A DNA stretch of 64,000 nucleotides, from positions 5,846,501 to 5,910,500 of the forward strand of contig NC_019676.1 of the NCBI RefSeq assembly GCF_000316625.1. Reading direction: 5' to 3'. The first letter of the stretch is position 1; every line of letters starts with the position of its first letter. This document shows positions 57,201-64,000 of this stretch, piece by piece. The position numbers were made by a program, and so were the translations under genes. Under the pieces are notes generated by a model. The model was not told the DNA's origin. It was given only the letters and a program-made list of their open reading frames with translations, and did no database searches. The stretch is from Nostoc sp. PCC 7107 (GTDB taxonomy: Bacteria; Cyanobacteriota; Cyanobacteriia; Cyanobacteriales; Nostocaceae).

Positions 57201-58020
57201 ACATCTCGATGTTGCCACTAGCTTGAATCATCTGGCAGAACTTTACGAATCAATAGGAAGGTACAGTAAAGCCGAAACCTTATTTCTGCAAGCTTTAGAA
57301 ATCAGGCAACGCTTGTTAGGAGCAGAACATCTCGCTGTTGCCAACAGCTTAAATAATCTGGCGGCACTTTACAAATTACAAGGAAGGTACAGCAAAGCCG
57401 AACCCCTCTATCGCCAAGCTTTAGAAATCATTCAACGCTTGTTAGGAGTAGAACATTTCGCTGTTGCCACTAGCTTGAGTAATTTGGCAGAACTTTATGA
57501 ATCAATAGGAAGATACAAGGAAGCTGAACCTCTTTATCAGGAAGCTTTAGAACTCATTCAACGCCTGTTAGGAACAGAACATCCTAATGTTGCTACTGTC
57601 ATGAATAATTTGGCGTTTCTCTACAAGTCAACAAAACGCTACAGTGAAGCTGAAGCATTGTTTCTACAAGCTTTAAAACTCAATAAACGCTTGTTAGGAG
57701 CAGAAAATCTCAATGTTGCCGCTAACCTACATAATCTGGGAGAACTTTACCGTGAGACAAGAAGGTATAGTAAAGCCGAACAGCTATTTCTGCAAGCTTT
57801 AAAACTCAGGAAACGCTTGTTAGGAGTAGAACACCATGATGTCGCCACTAGTCTGCATAATCTGGCATGTCTCTACCATACAACCAGAAGGTATCGTGAA
57901 GCCGAACCTTTATATCACCAATCTGTGGAAATTTATCAGCGCACTTTGGGTGTAGGTCATCCTTACACCAGGACAGCGCAGAGAAATTATGTTCTATTTT
58001 TAATAAAAGCATATCGTTAG
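54247..58020 (+). CDS. NB-ARC (STAND) NTPase with 18 kinesin-light-chain-type TPRs
   Basis: 1257 residues. A helical N-terminal module of about 90 residues (EQEIANLLEIELSAFKKRM, helix-turn-helix-like); then NB-ARC: ERFVGREAELQRL, Walker A GMGGVGKTELA (about 140-150), Walker B VLLVFDDITD (about 215), LLTTRLGFDR and the GLPL-like GYLPLALELVGRYL; a winged-helix-like part; then 18 tandem 42-residue TPRs (about 495-1250, consensus RYSEAEPLYxQALExxQRLLGxEHxDVA). STAND proteins are switches; many cyanobacterial ones are linked to defence or signalling, and the trigger here is unknown. No C-terminal effector domain follows the TPRs. Confidence 0.88.
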   Translation: MQWDEFLRQQAATHELSPEQTAAFLVRFQAENSGKSEQEIANLLEIELSAFKKRMSPVYSKFAESCPELAKRQRRKFETLKAYLTAKYNGVTDTQPKKEIQHNIPPAVPWERFVGREAELQRLHEMIQQSQQVAIVAVAGMGGVGKTELATQYAQQNLQKYPGGVCWLSAQGIDVGIQILRFAEAKFQFIAPDDRELVDRVKLCWDRWDAGDVLLVFDDITDYKTQVKPYIPANSSKFKTLLTTRLGFDRTLPQLSLGVLKPLAAMQLLKSLVGRDRLKNEPLVARKICKFLGYLPLALELVGRYLDTMPDLSLQTLLKRLERKRLEHEAMAEANPLMRYEYGVAEAFNLSWDKLDENARNLGCSLSLYALADIPFDVEGMEDDEQREIREKAIRDLLELHLLQRKSKGIYRLHTLIRQYFQMKLDKSSKADEVKTDFAAQMVTVAKLIPFQPTLDLIQQLTPLIPHVAEATNHLTPFIKDEDLITPFTGLGHFYQGQGLYQEAEPWLSQCLELIKSRLGAEHPAVAMSQNNLAELYCVTARYSEAEPLFLQALELIQHLLGGAEHLVVTSIQNNLARFYRVTGRYSEAEVLYKQALEIQQRLSGAEDISVTPIQNNLALIYRLTGRYSEAEVLYQQALEIKQRLLGTEHLDAAICLNNLAKLYSVTGRYSEAEVLYQQALEIKQRLLGAEHPNVILIQSNLGELYRVTKRYSEAESLFLQVLELRKRLLGTEHPDVAISLNNLAELYYATERYSEAEPLYRQALELNQRLLRAEHPDIAISMINLAKLYRATERYSEAEPFYLQVLELWQRSLGAEHPDVAIIMNHLAEVYYATGRYSEAEPWYRQVLELRQRLLGTEHLDVVTSLNNLAEIYSLTGRYNEAEPLFLQALELNQRLLGTEHLDVVTSLNYLSGLYYLTERYSEAEPLYRQALEIRQRLLGTEHLDVATSLNNLAEIYSLTGRYNEAEPLYRQALEIRQRLLGTEHLDVATSLNHLAELYESIGRYSKAETLFLQALEIRQRLLGAEHLAVANSLNNLAALYKLQGRYSKAEPLYRQALEIIQRLLGVEHFAVATSLSNLAELYESIGRYKEAEPLYQEALELIQRLLGTEHPNVATVMNNLAFLYKSTKRYSEAEALFLQALKLNKRLLGAENLNVAANLHNLGELYRETRRYSKAEQLFLQALKLRKRLLGVEHHDVATSLHNLACLYHTTRRYREAEPLYHQSVEIYQRTLGVGHPYTRTAQRNYVLFLIKAYR
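55740..57960 (+). repeat. 126-bp coding tandem repeat (TPR array)
   Basis: 18 units of 126 bp in frame. Units in 56800-57230 are nearly identical over long stretches (for example GGAACAGAACATCTCGATGT recurs), pointing to recent duplication or gene conversion. Confidence 0.85.
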
Positions 58021-58165
58021 TGCAATATCTAAAAATGAAGCTGTTAAGATTCACGCAGAGACACAGAAGCGCGGAGAGTGACGAGAAAGTTATATTAATT
58101 TGGAATTTGTAATTAAGGAATATGGCATTGCTCTCTCATTTCAACCTCATAAGTTTCTGCTGACA

Positions 58166-58744
58166 TCACGCCCAAATTTTCTGCATATTGAGTACAAACC
58201 CAGGTAGCACATCTTCACCAGAGAGAGTCTGAGGTGATTTGAGAATTTCCACATCTTTTCCCGGACGATAAATTTCTACTTCTTGTTTTTTGCGATTAAT
58301 TAACCAACCTAAACGACAGCCATTTTCGATATACTCTTGCATTTTATTTTGAGTTTTTTTTAAGCTGTCATTAGGTGAGAGTATCTCAATGACAAAATCA
58401 GGACATAGCGGAATAAATTTCTCTTTTTGTTCTTTCGTTAACGCATCCCAACGAGATTTTGCTACCCAAGAAACATCGGGCGAACGGTCAGCACTATTTG
58501 GTAAAGTAAATCCAGTTGATGAATCAAATACTTCTCCTAACTGATGTTGATCATTCCAGAACCATATTTGACCATTAACATGAGAATTGCTTTTGCCTGT
58601 CTCTCCTCCTGTGGGTGGCATAATAATTAATTCTCCTTGGGCATTGCGTTCTAATTTTAAATCGGGATTTTCTTCACAGAGTTGATAAAATTGTTCTCTT
58701 GTGAGTTGAATTATAGAATTGAGGTTTAATGTAATTGCTGTCAT
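58166..58744 (-). CDS. Uma2 family (DUF820) protein
   Basis: 192 residues. Seen: FYQLCEENPDLKLERNAQGELIIMPPTGGETG, SPDVSWVAKSRWDAL, FVIEILSPNDSLKKTQNKM with the presumed catalytic Glu, NGCRLGWLINRKKQEVEIYRP. This is the commonest Uma2 subtype in cyanobacteria. It is convergent with the NB-ARC gene, with 145 bases between the two. Confidence 0.88.
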   Translation of the reverse strand: MTAITLNLNSIIQLTREQFYQLCEENPDLKLERNAQGELIIMPPTGGETGKSNSHVNGQIWFWNDQHQLGEVFDSSTGFTLPNSADRSPDVSWVAKSRWDALTKEQKEKFIPLCPDFVIEILSPNDSLKKTQNKMQEYIENGCRLGWLINRKKQEVEIYRPGKDVEILKSPQTLSGEDVLPGFVLNMQKIWA

Positions 58745-59056
58745 AGAGTAAAAGGCAACAGAAAAAACTCATCTATCCCAATACTTTTCGGTTTAGCGTT
58801 ATGAGTTCTTGCAGATCCCCCCAACCCCCCTTAAAAAAGCAGGGCTATTTTTCTGTTTACCACCTTAAAAAGGAGGTCGCCGCAGGCGGGGGGATCTGCA
58901 TCTAGGATGAATCAACCTTTATCCGAGAAGCATTGTCTACCTATTCTTAAAATAACTGTAAGTATCGAGCTTTAACCACAAAGATTCAGGAGTATTTTAG
59001 CTTGCTCCAGTCATTGATATTCCATAATTAAGAGACAAGCGACAGTGGAGGCGGTG
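58745..59056. other. Gap holding a MITE-like element
   Basis: 312 bases between two divergent Uma2 genes. The only recognised element is the inverted-repeat sequence at 58810-58900. Confidence 0.45.
58810..58900. mobile_element. MITE-like element, 91 bp
   Basis: Perfect 13-bp terminal inverted repeats: TGCAGATCCCCCC (58810-58822) and GGGGGGATCTGCA (58888-58900). The interior has CCCTTAAAAAAGCAGG and CCTTAAAAAGGAGG. No coding capacity. Confidence 0.75.
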
Positions 59057-59620
59057 ATGACTGTACAGTTATTAAGACGTAAATTCACAGTGCAGCAATA
59101 CCACAAAATGTTTGAGTTGGGGATTCTTACAGAAGATGAGCGAGTTGAATTAATCCGGGGAGAAATTATTGAGATGTCGCCGATTGGGACAAAACACGCT
59201 GCTTGTGTAAAGTGCTTAAATAAACTCTTGTCTAGTAAGTTAAGGGATAAAGTTCTCATTGCTATTCAAGACCCTGTGGAACTGAGCGATAATTCACAAC
59301 CGCAGCCAGATGTGGCTTTACTCAAACCCCGTGATGATTTTTATGCAGATGCACACCCTAAACCTCAAGATATTTTCTTACTGATTGAAGTTGCTGATTC
59401 AACAATAATCTATGACAGGGAAGAAAAGATTCCTTTATATGCGGAAGCTAATATAATTGCGGTTTGGTTAGTAGATATTAATGAACAAGTTGTGGAAGTT
59501 TATCAACAACCAACCGCCACAGGATATCAGTTTATGCAAAAGTTTGCTGGTGGTGAAACTTTATCAATTCCAGGTTTCTCTGATGTCACAATTACGGTCA
59601 ATGAAATCTTCGGTAGATAA
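59057..59620 (+). CDS. Uma2 family (DUF820) protein
   Basis: 187 residues from the ATG at 59057 (MTVQLLRRKFTVQQYHKM); GTG codons at 59045 and 59054 would add four and one residues. Seen: EDERVELIRGEIIEMSPIGTKHAACV, SQPQPDVALLKPRDDFY, FLLIEVADSTIIYDREEKI with the presumed catalytic Glu, and IAVWLVDINEQVVEVYQ. This subtype differs clearly from the divergent Uma2 at 58166-58744, so the pair is not a recent duplication. Confidence 0.87.
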   Translation: MTVQLLRRKFTVQQYHKMFELGILTEDERVELIRGEIIEMSPIGTKHAACVKCLNKLLSSKLRDKVLIAIQDPVELSDNSQPQPDVALLKPRDDFYADAHPKPQDIFLLIEVADSTIIYDREEKIPLYAEANIIAVWLVDINEQVVEVYQQPTATGYQFMQKFAGGETLSIPGFSDVTITVNEIFGR

Positions 59621-59690
59621 ATTACTACCTCTTTCCTCTCCCTCTGTGTTCTCTGAGTCTTCTATTTTTGTCTCACGCAAAGGCAAGGCA

Positions 59691-59720
59691 GCGCGTTGGG
59701 CGGGTTTCCCGACTTGTAGC
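59691..59720. repeat. Dispersed repeat (GCGTTGGGCGGGTTTCCCGACTTG type)
   Basis: Reads GCGCGTTGGGCGGGTTTCCC then GACTTGTAGC. The complement of 52394-52425 and a diverged match at 49421-49460 show the same core. Confidence 0.65.
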
Positions 59721-59754
59721 GACTGCCGCGCAAAGGCGCAAAGAAGAGTTTTAG

Positions 59755-60072
59755 ATGTGTTTTGATGGTGTCATTTTGAGTTATGAACACCAAATTTCAG
59801 CTTTTGAACTCGAACATTCTCGTTTGAAACAGGAATATTCTTGTTTCATATCCGAACATTCTCATTTGAAACAGGAATCTTCTCGTTTCAAACTAAAGCA
59901 TTCTCGTTTCAAACTAAAACGTTCTTGTTTTGAACAGGAACATTCTCGTTTCAAGCCTGAACTGTCAGGTTATAAACCCGAAGCTTCAAGGATAAAACGC
60001 GATCGCTCTCACTACAAACTAAAATACAATCACCCAAAAGCTATCTTTACTGTGCTATTCGCCAAACCTTGA
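59755..60072 (+). CDS. Heptapeptide-repeat ORF (21-bp tandem repeat)
   Basis: 105 residues, TGT-rich start MCFDGVILSYEHQ, then about 12 units of seven residues with Ser second (HSRLKQE, YSCFISE, HSHLKQE, SSRFKLK, HSRFKLK, RSCFEQE, HSRFKPE and so on). The DNA has a 21-bp unit CATTCTCGTTTCAAACTAAA with substitutions. The frame stays open through all units while the sequence has diverged, which suggests selection, but no known family or ribosome-binding site is visible. It overlaps the end of the convergent kinase gene by 26 bases. It could also be non-coding repeat DNA. Confidence 0.4.
   Translation: MCFDGVILSYEHQISAFELEHSRLKQEYSCFISEHSHLKQESSRFKLKHSRFKLKRSCFEQEHSRFKPELSGYKPEASRIKRDRSHYKLKYNHPKAIFTVLFAKP
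59794..60024 (+). repeat. 21-bp tandem repeat, 11 units
   Basis: Units begin at 59794, 59815, 59836, 59857, 59878, 59899, 59920, 59941, 59962, 59983 and 60004 with exact 21-base spacing and no indels. The best-conserved positions are the TCTCGTTT core. Confidence 0.85.
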
Positions 60073-62092
60073 TGGTATTATCTTCGCTGCCGCTGATAAT
60101 AGTCTTACCATCAGCCGTAAAACCGACGGATGTCACTGTATCTGCATGACCTGTTAATGTATTTAAGACTTCTCCTGTGGCTAAATTCCAAAGTTTGATG
60201 GTACGATCGCGGCTGGCACTGGCTAAGGTCATACCATCTGGGCTAAAAGCCACACAGGTAACGGTGTTTGCATGACCTGTTAAGGTGCGAATAACTTCGC
60301 CGGATGCGACATCCCAAAGTTTAATGGTGCGATCGCGGCTGGCGCTGGCTAAAGTGGTACTATCAGGACTAAAGGCTACTGATGTGATTGTATTGGGATT
60401 TCCCGTCAATGTGCGGGCTGGGTCATCTTGATAAAGATGCCAAAGTTTTATGGTTTTATCAAAACTCCCACTGGCTAAGTTACGTCCATCTGGGCTAATA
60501 GCAACTGACCGCACCCAATATTTATGTCCTTTAAGTGTGCGAATTAATTTACCTGTGCCTAAATTCCACATTTTCAGGGTGTTATCATCACTCCCGCTGA
60601 CCAAAATTTTTCCATTGGGACTAATAGCTAATGCTTGAATGGAATCAGTGTGTCCCGTTAGCGAATAGACTATTTTCCCTGTACTCAAATTCCAGGCTTT
60701 AATAGTTTGATCATCACTCCCGCTGACCAAAGTTTTGCCATTGGGACTAATAGCCACAGCATTGACTTTTTGCGAATGTCCATTTAGGGTGAGTATTTCT
60801 TTTCCTGTGGCAATATTCCACATTTTAATATTACGTTCCCCTTCGCCACTACTAGCAATTGTCTGCCCATCGGGACTAATGGCGACAGAGACAACAGATT
60901 TTGCCGCACCTTTGAGGGTTTTAGTTAAGGAAATATTTTTAACTGGAACATTGGGTGACTGACCAAAAACAACTTCACCCTGAGTAGAACTGTAATTTCC
61001 TGGCTTCAGTCTCGATAAAACACTAGTTTGAATTTGGCGATATTTTTGATACCAAGAATCACTAAAACCAAATAACAAAATGAAAGCAGCGCCTAAAACT
61101 AAACTTTTAACAAAAGCATATTTAAAGGAGAACTTTGATTTTGGTTGAGTTACGGTGAATTTTCCCGATGACTGTCCCGCAGCGGGTAAGGCGCGTGGGA
61201 GTGATGGAATCAAATCTTTAATCACTTCATCGGCTGACTGGTAGCGTTGGCTTAAGTCTTTTTGCAACAGCTTTGTCATCACCCCTTCCAATTCTGGCGA
61301 CAAAGGACTACGCAAATATTCCCGCCAACTGTTCGCCCAGCCATAGCCATGTTCCATCCACAATTGAAAAGGGGATGTTCCCGTTAGTAGATGAAAACAG
61401 GTAGCCCCCAAACTGAACAAATCACTAGCTGGGTAAGCTTTCCCATCTCTGATTTGTTCCAGTGGAGAATAACCATGCGAACCAATGGATGTACCATTTT
61501 TATTCTTGACTTTTTCGGTTAATTGCTTAGATGAACCAAAATCAATCAAGCTAAGTCGCCCATCATATCGACAGCGAATTAAATTTTCTGGTTTAATGTC
61601 TCGGTGAATCACACCGCGATCGTGAATGAATTTGAGTACAGGCAGCAAATCGAGTAAAATTGCTTGAATTTCATTCGCTTTATAGACTTTGCGCTGTTGT
61701 AATTCTTTTAACAAGTTCTGCCCATTAATAAACTGTTGCACCAAATAAAGGCAGTTATCTTGTTCAAAGTATGCAATTAGTGTGGGAATTTGGGGATGTT
61801 CGCCGAGTTGTTGCAGTCGTTTGGCTTCTTCTGCAAATAACTCCATTGCTTTTTTCTGTGACCAAGTTCCTTGAAATTTCGGTGCTAATTGCTTAATTAC
61901 ACACAGTTCATTGAGTTTATCGGTATCTTCAGATAAATAAGTTCTACCAAATCCCCCCTCATCGGAAAGCACCCGAATCACCCGAAAGCGATTTCTTAAC
62001 AGTGGTACCAAAGGGGTGCTACAAGTTTGGCATGACTGCTTTCCTTTAGGATTTAGGGGATTTGGACAATCGGGATTTAAGCAGCAGATCAT
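60047..62092 (-). CDS. Serine/threonine protein kinase with seven WD40 repeats
   Basis: 681 residues. An N-terminal zinc ribbon (CCLNPDCPNPLNPKGKQSCQTC), a kinase domain (about 33-300: glycine loop SDEGGFGRTYLSE, Lys in CVIKQLAP, HRDIKPENLIR, DFGSSK, SHGYSPLEQ), one membrane span (about 328-348, AFVKSLVLGAAFILLFGF), then seven WD40 repeats (about 395-680) ending in TIKVWRIAQ. The propeller would lie outside the cytoplasmic membrane if the kinase is inside. Substrates and signal unknown. Stand-alone gene. Confidence 0.93.
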   Translation of the reverse strand: MICCLNPDCPNPLNPKGKQSCQTCSTPLVPLLRNRFRVIRVLSDEGGFGRTYLSEDTDKLNELCVIKQLAPKFQGTWSQKKAMELFAEEAKRLQQLGEHPQIPTLIAYFEQDNCLYLVQQFINGQNLLKELQQRKVYKANEIQAILLDLLPVLKFIHDRGVIHRDIKPENLIRCRYDGRLSLIDFGSSKQLTEKVKNKNGTSIGSHGYSPLEQIRDGKAYPASDLFSLGATCFHLLTGTSPFQLWMEHGYGWANSWREYLRSPLSPELEGVMTKLLQKDLSQRYQSADEVIKDLIPSLPRALPAAGQSSGKFTVTQPKSKFSFKYAFVKSLVLGAAFILLFGFSDSWYQKYRQIQTSVLSRLKPGNYSSTQGEVVFGQSPNVPVKNISLTKTLKGAAKSVVSVAISPDGQTIASSGEGERNIKMWNIATGKEILTLNGHSQKVNAVAISPNGKTLVSGSDDQTIKAWNLSTGKIVYSLTGHTDSIQALAISPNGKILVSGSDDNTLKMWNLGTGKLIRTLKGHKYWVRSVAISPDGRNLASGSFDKTIKLWHLYQDDPARTLTGNPNTITSVAFSPDSTTLASASRDRTIKLWDVASGEVIRTLTGHANTVTCVAFSPDGMTLASASRDRTIKLWNLATGEVLNTLTGHADTVTSVGFTADGKTIISGSEDNTIKVWRIAQ

Positions 62093-62348
62093 TATCTGAC
62101 AGGCGCAACTGCATAAAAATTTTTACTAAATTAACCCCGATATTTCCCTAGATTATGATTGACTCTCACGTATTGATGGTAGATCCCGCAGGTAATGGGG
62201 AGTGGGGAATCAATTATATAGTCAATTTTGGTAAATGCTCATAAGTTTTCCTCAATGCTGGAAAACGAAGAGAGTCATCAGCTGAATTTTATCGATTATA
62301 GCAGCTAGGCAAAAGTAGCAGACAGGTTAAGAGTGTCATTAGTCAAGA

Positions 62349-62376
62349 CAAATGACTAATGACTCATGACTAATAA
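62349..62376. repeat. Heptanucleotide tandem repeat (CTAATGA type)
   Basis: CAAATGA, CTAATGA, CTCATGA, CTAATAA in 7-base phase just after the exbD stop codon. It belongs to the general class of short tandem repeats here but has its own unit. Confidence 0.75.
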
Positions 62377-62379
62377 TAA

Positions 62380-62784
62380 CTAAGGCTTTTGTGTGGCGAT
62401 CGCTAATTTTGCCCCCTGGACTTGTCTAACTTGATCCATCACTGCCACTACTTTACCGTGGGTGACTGTTGCATCAGCATTCACAATTACTAATGCTTCT
62501 TGGTTATCGCCTACCAAGGTACGCAATTGTTCGGCTAAACCTTCAACAGTGGTTGGTTGACGGTTGACACTTACTACTCCATCTTGATCGACTGTGACAG
62601 TAATTTTCGCTGGAACTTGCTGCTGTTTGGCTGTCGCCGCTTTGGGCAAGTTGACGGGTAAACCTTCTGAGCGAGTTAAAAATAACGTTGACATAATAAA
62701 AAATGTCAAAATCGCAAATATCACATCAATCATCGGTACAATGTTAATTTGCGGTGGTAAATCCGGCTCATCTTGTAGACGCAT
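62380..62784 (-). CDS. exbD: Biopolymer transport protein ExbD/TolR family
   Basis: 134 residues from the ATG at 62784, which has AGGAG nine bases upstream; the ATG at 62805 lacks one. One N-terminal span (INIVPMIDVIFAILTFFIMSTLF) carries the conserved Asp that couples to the proton motive force; a periplasmic domain follows (VNLPKAATAKQQQ, VNADATVTHGKVVAVMDQV). With ExbB it would energise outer-membrane uptake through a TonB-like protein, none of which is seen here. Its start overlaps the exbB end by 17 bases. Confidence 0.9.
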   Translation of the reverse strand: MRLQDEPDLPPQINIVPMIDVIFAILTFFIMSTLFLTRSEGLPVNLPKAATAKQQQVPAKITVTVDQDGVVSVNRQPTTVEGLAEQLRTLVGDNQEALVIVNADATVTHGKVVAVMDQVRQVQGAKLAIATQKP

Positions 62785-63421
62785 AGGTTCTGTCTCCTCG
62801 TTCATAGCGGCGGCGATAGAGCAGTTCTAATTGTCCACCATATTCTTGTATTGCGGCAATCTGGCGTTGATATAACCCGCGAAAGGTATTAGCAAATAAA
62901 AGTGTAAAAATAGCTACGACTAATCCTGAAGCTGTAGAAACTAGCGCTTCACTAATACCTGCGGTAACTCCTGTGGTCTGTGTCCCGCCTACATCACCCA
63001 AGTTTAATGATGCGAAAGAAGCAATCAAACCCAAAACAGTACCCAGTAGGCCTAAAAGTGGTGCAAGACCAATAATTGTGTCAAATATATTTTGAAAACG
63101 TTTGAGAACCGGGATTTCGGCTTGCGCTTCACTTTCTAAAGCGAGACGAAATTCTTCTGGGTTTGGTTCTTCTAGTTGCAGCGCCGCTAAAAAAATCCTT
63201 GTCATCGGCAAATCTGCATTCTTTTGCAATTTATCCAACGCGCCAACAACATTATCGAGGCGGTAGAGATTCAATACTTCTCTGACTACGCGATTTTGCC
63301 GAGTATTGATGCGATACCAAAAGCGGACTCGCTCGATAATTAAGGCAATTCCTACCACACTAAACACCAGCAGGGGCCACATGACCACGCCGCCTGCTTG
63401 AAACAGCTGATTCATGAACAT
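62768..63421 (-). CDS. exbB: MotA/TolQ/ExbB proton channel family protein
   Basis: 217 residues with three membrane spans (about 10-30, 110-135, 150-180). Seen: VVMWPLLVFSVVGIALIIERVRFWYRI at the N-terminus, LGLLGTVLGLIASFASLN and GISEALVSTASGLVVAIFTLLFANTFRGLYQRQI, the most conserved part of the family. Together with ExbD it forms a proton-driven motor in the cytoplasmic membrane. Overlapping reading frames imply coupled translation. Confidence 0.93.
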   Translation of the reverse strand: MFMNQLFQAGGVVMWPLLVFSVVGIALIIERVRFWYRINTRQNRVVREVLNLYRLDNVVGALDKLQKNADLPMTRIFLAALQLEEPNPEEFRLALESEAQAEIPVLKRFQNIFDTIIGLAPLLGLLGTVLGLIASFASLNLGDVGGTQTTGVTAGISEALVSTASGLVVAIFTLLFANTFRGLYQRQIAAIQEYGGQLELLYRRRYERGDRTYASTR

Positions 63422-63843
63422 GTAATATCTCTAGGAACTAAAATGGACAGCGTTACAGTTAGACTAGCAGTTTACGGTACTAAATGATATATCTTATCAA
63501 TAAGCGATATAAAAAATACATAGCTATGTCAAGTTAAATTTATTTTTGATGACATGATTAATCGTCCTCTTTCAAAGTTTGAGTAGCTCAAGTTGTTACC
63601 AATTAAGTACTTACCTAGGCAGACATTGGCGAGAGGTTAACTAAGGTATGTTTAGCTTGATTGCCTGATTTAACCTACAGACCGTTTTATCAGAACTCAT
63701 TAACTAATAAGAAATTGCAATAAATCAAAGCAGGTGTTGACTTGAAGTAAAAAAAAATACATCATTTAAGGTTTCCTATTCCCGCATTGTCTCATAGACT
63801 AGGGGCAGCAACCTTATTCAAAACTGGCTGAGGAAAGTGGAAA
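63422..63843. other. Intergenic region between exbB and mgtE
   Basis: 422 bases between divergent genes. No ORF, repeat or clear hairpin; it must hold both promoters. Confidence 0.4.
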
Positions 63844-64000
63844 TTGACTGAGACGAACAACTTAAACTCTTCCTTCCCGGATGTTTCCCGTAGAGAATTA
63901 CGCGATTTGGTGCGGACTCAATTGCAAATGCTGCTAGAATCAGCCGATTTACAAGCAGCAAAAGCGATTCTTGTACCTGTACAACCTGCGGACATTGCTG
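63844..64000 (+). CDS. mgtE: Magnesium transporter MgtE family, N-terminal part (runs off the right edge)
   Basis: 52 codons from a TTG at 63844 reading LTETNNLNSSFPDVSRRELR, then DLVRTQLQMLLESADLQAAK and AILVPVQPADIA. This matches the start of the cytoplasmic N-domain of cyanobacterial MgtE proteins. AGGAAAG stands nearby upstream of the TTG and no ATG is better placed; the next ATG, 28 codons in, would cut the conserved domain. The channel part lies outside the window. Confidence 0.75.
   Translation, partial: MTETNNLNSSFPDVSRRELRDLVRTQLQMLLESADLQAAKAILVPVQPADIA

Noticed and set aside
59815-60024. CRISPR-like array in the 21-bp repeat
   Set aside because: Units are contiguous with no spacers and show codon-phased divergence; this is a tandem repeat, not a CRISPR.
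1-64000. tRNA and rRNA genes
   Set aside because: No cloverleaf or T-loop pattern or rRNA sequence was recognised by eye; a covariance-model scan would settle it.

Overview
The window comes from a filamentous cyanobacterium, most likely a heterocyst-forming member of the Nostocales (Nostoc/Anabaena-like). Visible support: photosystem II genes psbB and psbT, the Mg-chelatase subunit chlD, an adjacent flv3/flv1 flavodiiron pair, a SigF-type group 3 sigma factor, very frequent HIP1 octamers (GCGATCGC), heptanucleotide tandem repeats between genes, several Uma2 genes and many TPR/WD40 regulators. Both ends are cut: an ankyrin-repeat gene on the left and the start of an mgtE-like gene on the right. 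I recognised no rRNA, tRNA or CRISPR array.

Layout. 1-9.3 kb is a nucleotide-sugar and surface-polysaccharide region: gmd-fcl (GDP-L-fucose), an initiating sugar transferase, a glycosyltransferase, an epimerase-like protein, rfbB-rfbA (dTDP-sugar) and pgsA. 9.4-20.5 kb holds an exported TPR-CHAT protease-like protein, aspartate ammonia-lyase, a DUF362 protein and a large ADP-forming acyl-CoA synthetase/GNAT fusion. 20.5-22.2 kb carries a hydrogenase maturation protease with an IS630-family element inserted 33 bp before its start. 22.4-26.7 kb holds a pentapeptide-repeat protein, an HAD phosphatase, ribosomal protein S1 and psbB-psbT. 28-37.8 kb holds ABC-transporter parts, trpG, dgkA, ybeY, prfB with its frameshift site, a second prfB-like gene and a Bax-inhibitor family protein. 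38.5-43.1 kb has the sigma factor, chlD and an SDR-like protein. 44-54 kb has a WD40 protein, small unknown genes, flv1/flv3 and argG. 54-62 kb is a signalling or conflict-like block: an NB-ARC protein with 18 near-identical 42-residue TPRs, two Uma2 proteins, a 21-bp repeat ORF and a Ser/Thr kinase-WD40 protein. exbB-exbD and the start of mgtE close the window.

The most interesting signal is the gene directly upstream of prfB (35820-36930). It is a full-length RF2 homologue that keeps the +1 programmed-frameshift site (CTT TGA C) and the whole fold, but has lost the catalytic GGQ loop and changed SPF to LPF. It looks like a non-hydrolytic RF2 paralogue whose synthesis should still depend on RF2 activity. 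Other notable structure: heptamer repeats and palindromic repeats that have entered coding sequences, MITE-like elements with perfect terminal inverted repeats, and a 13-unit heptapeptide-repeat ORF.
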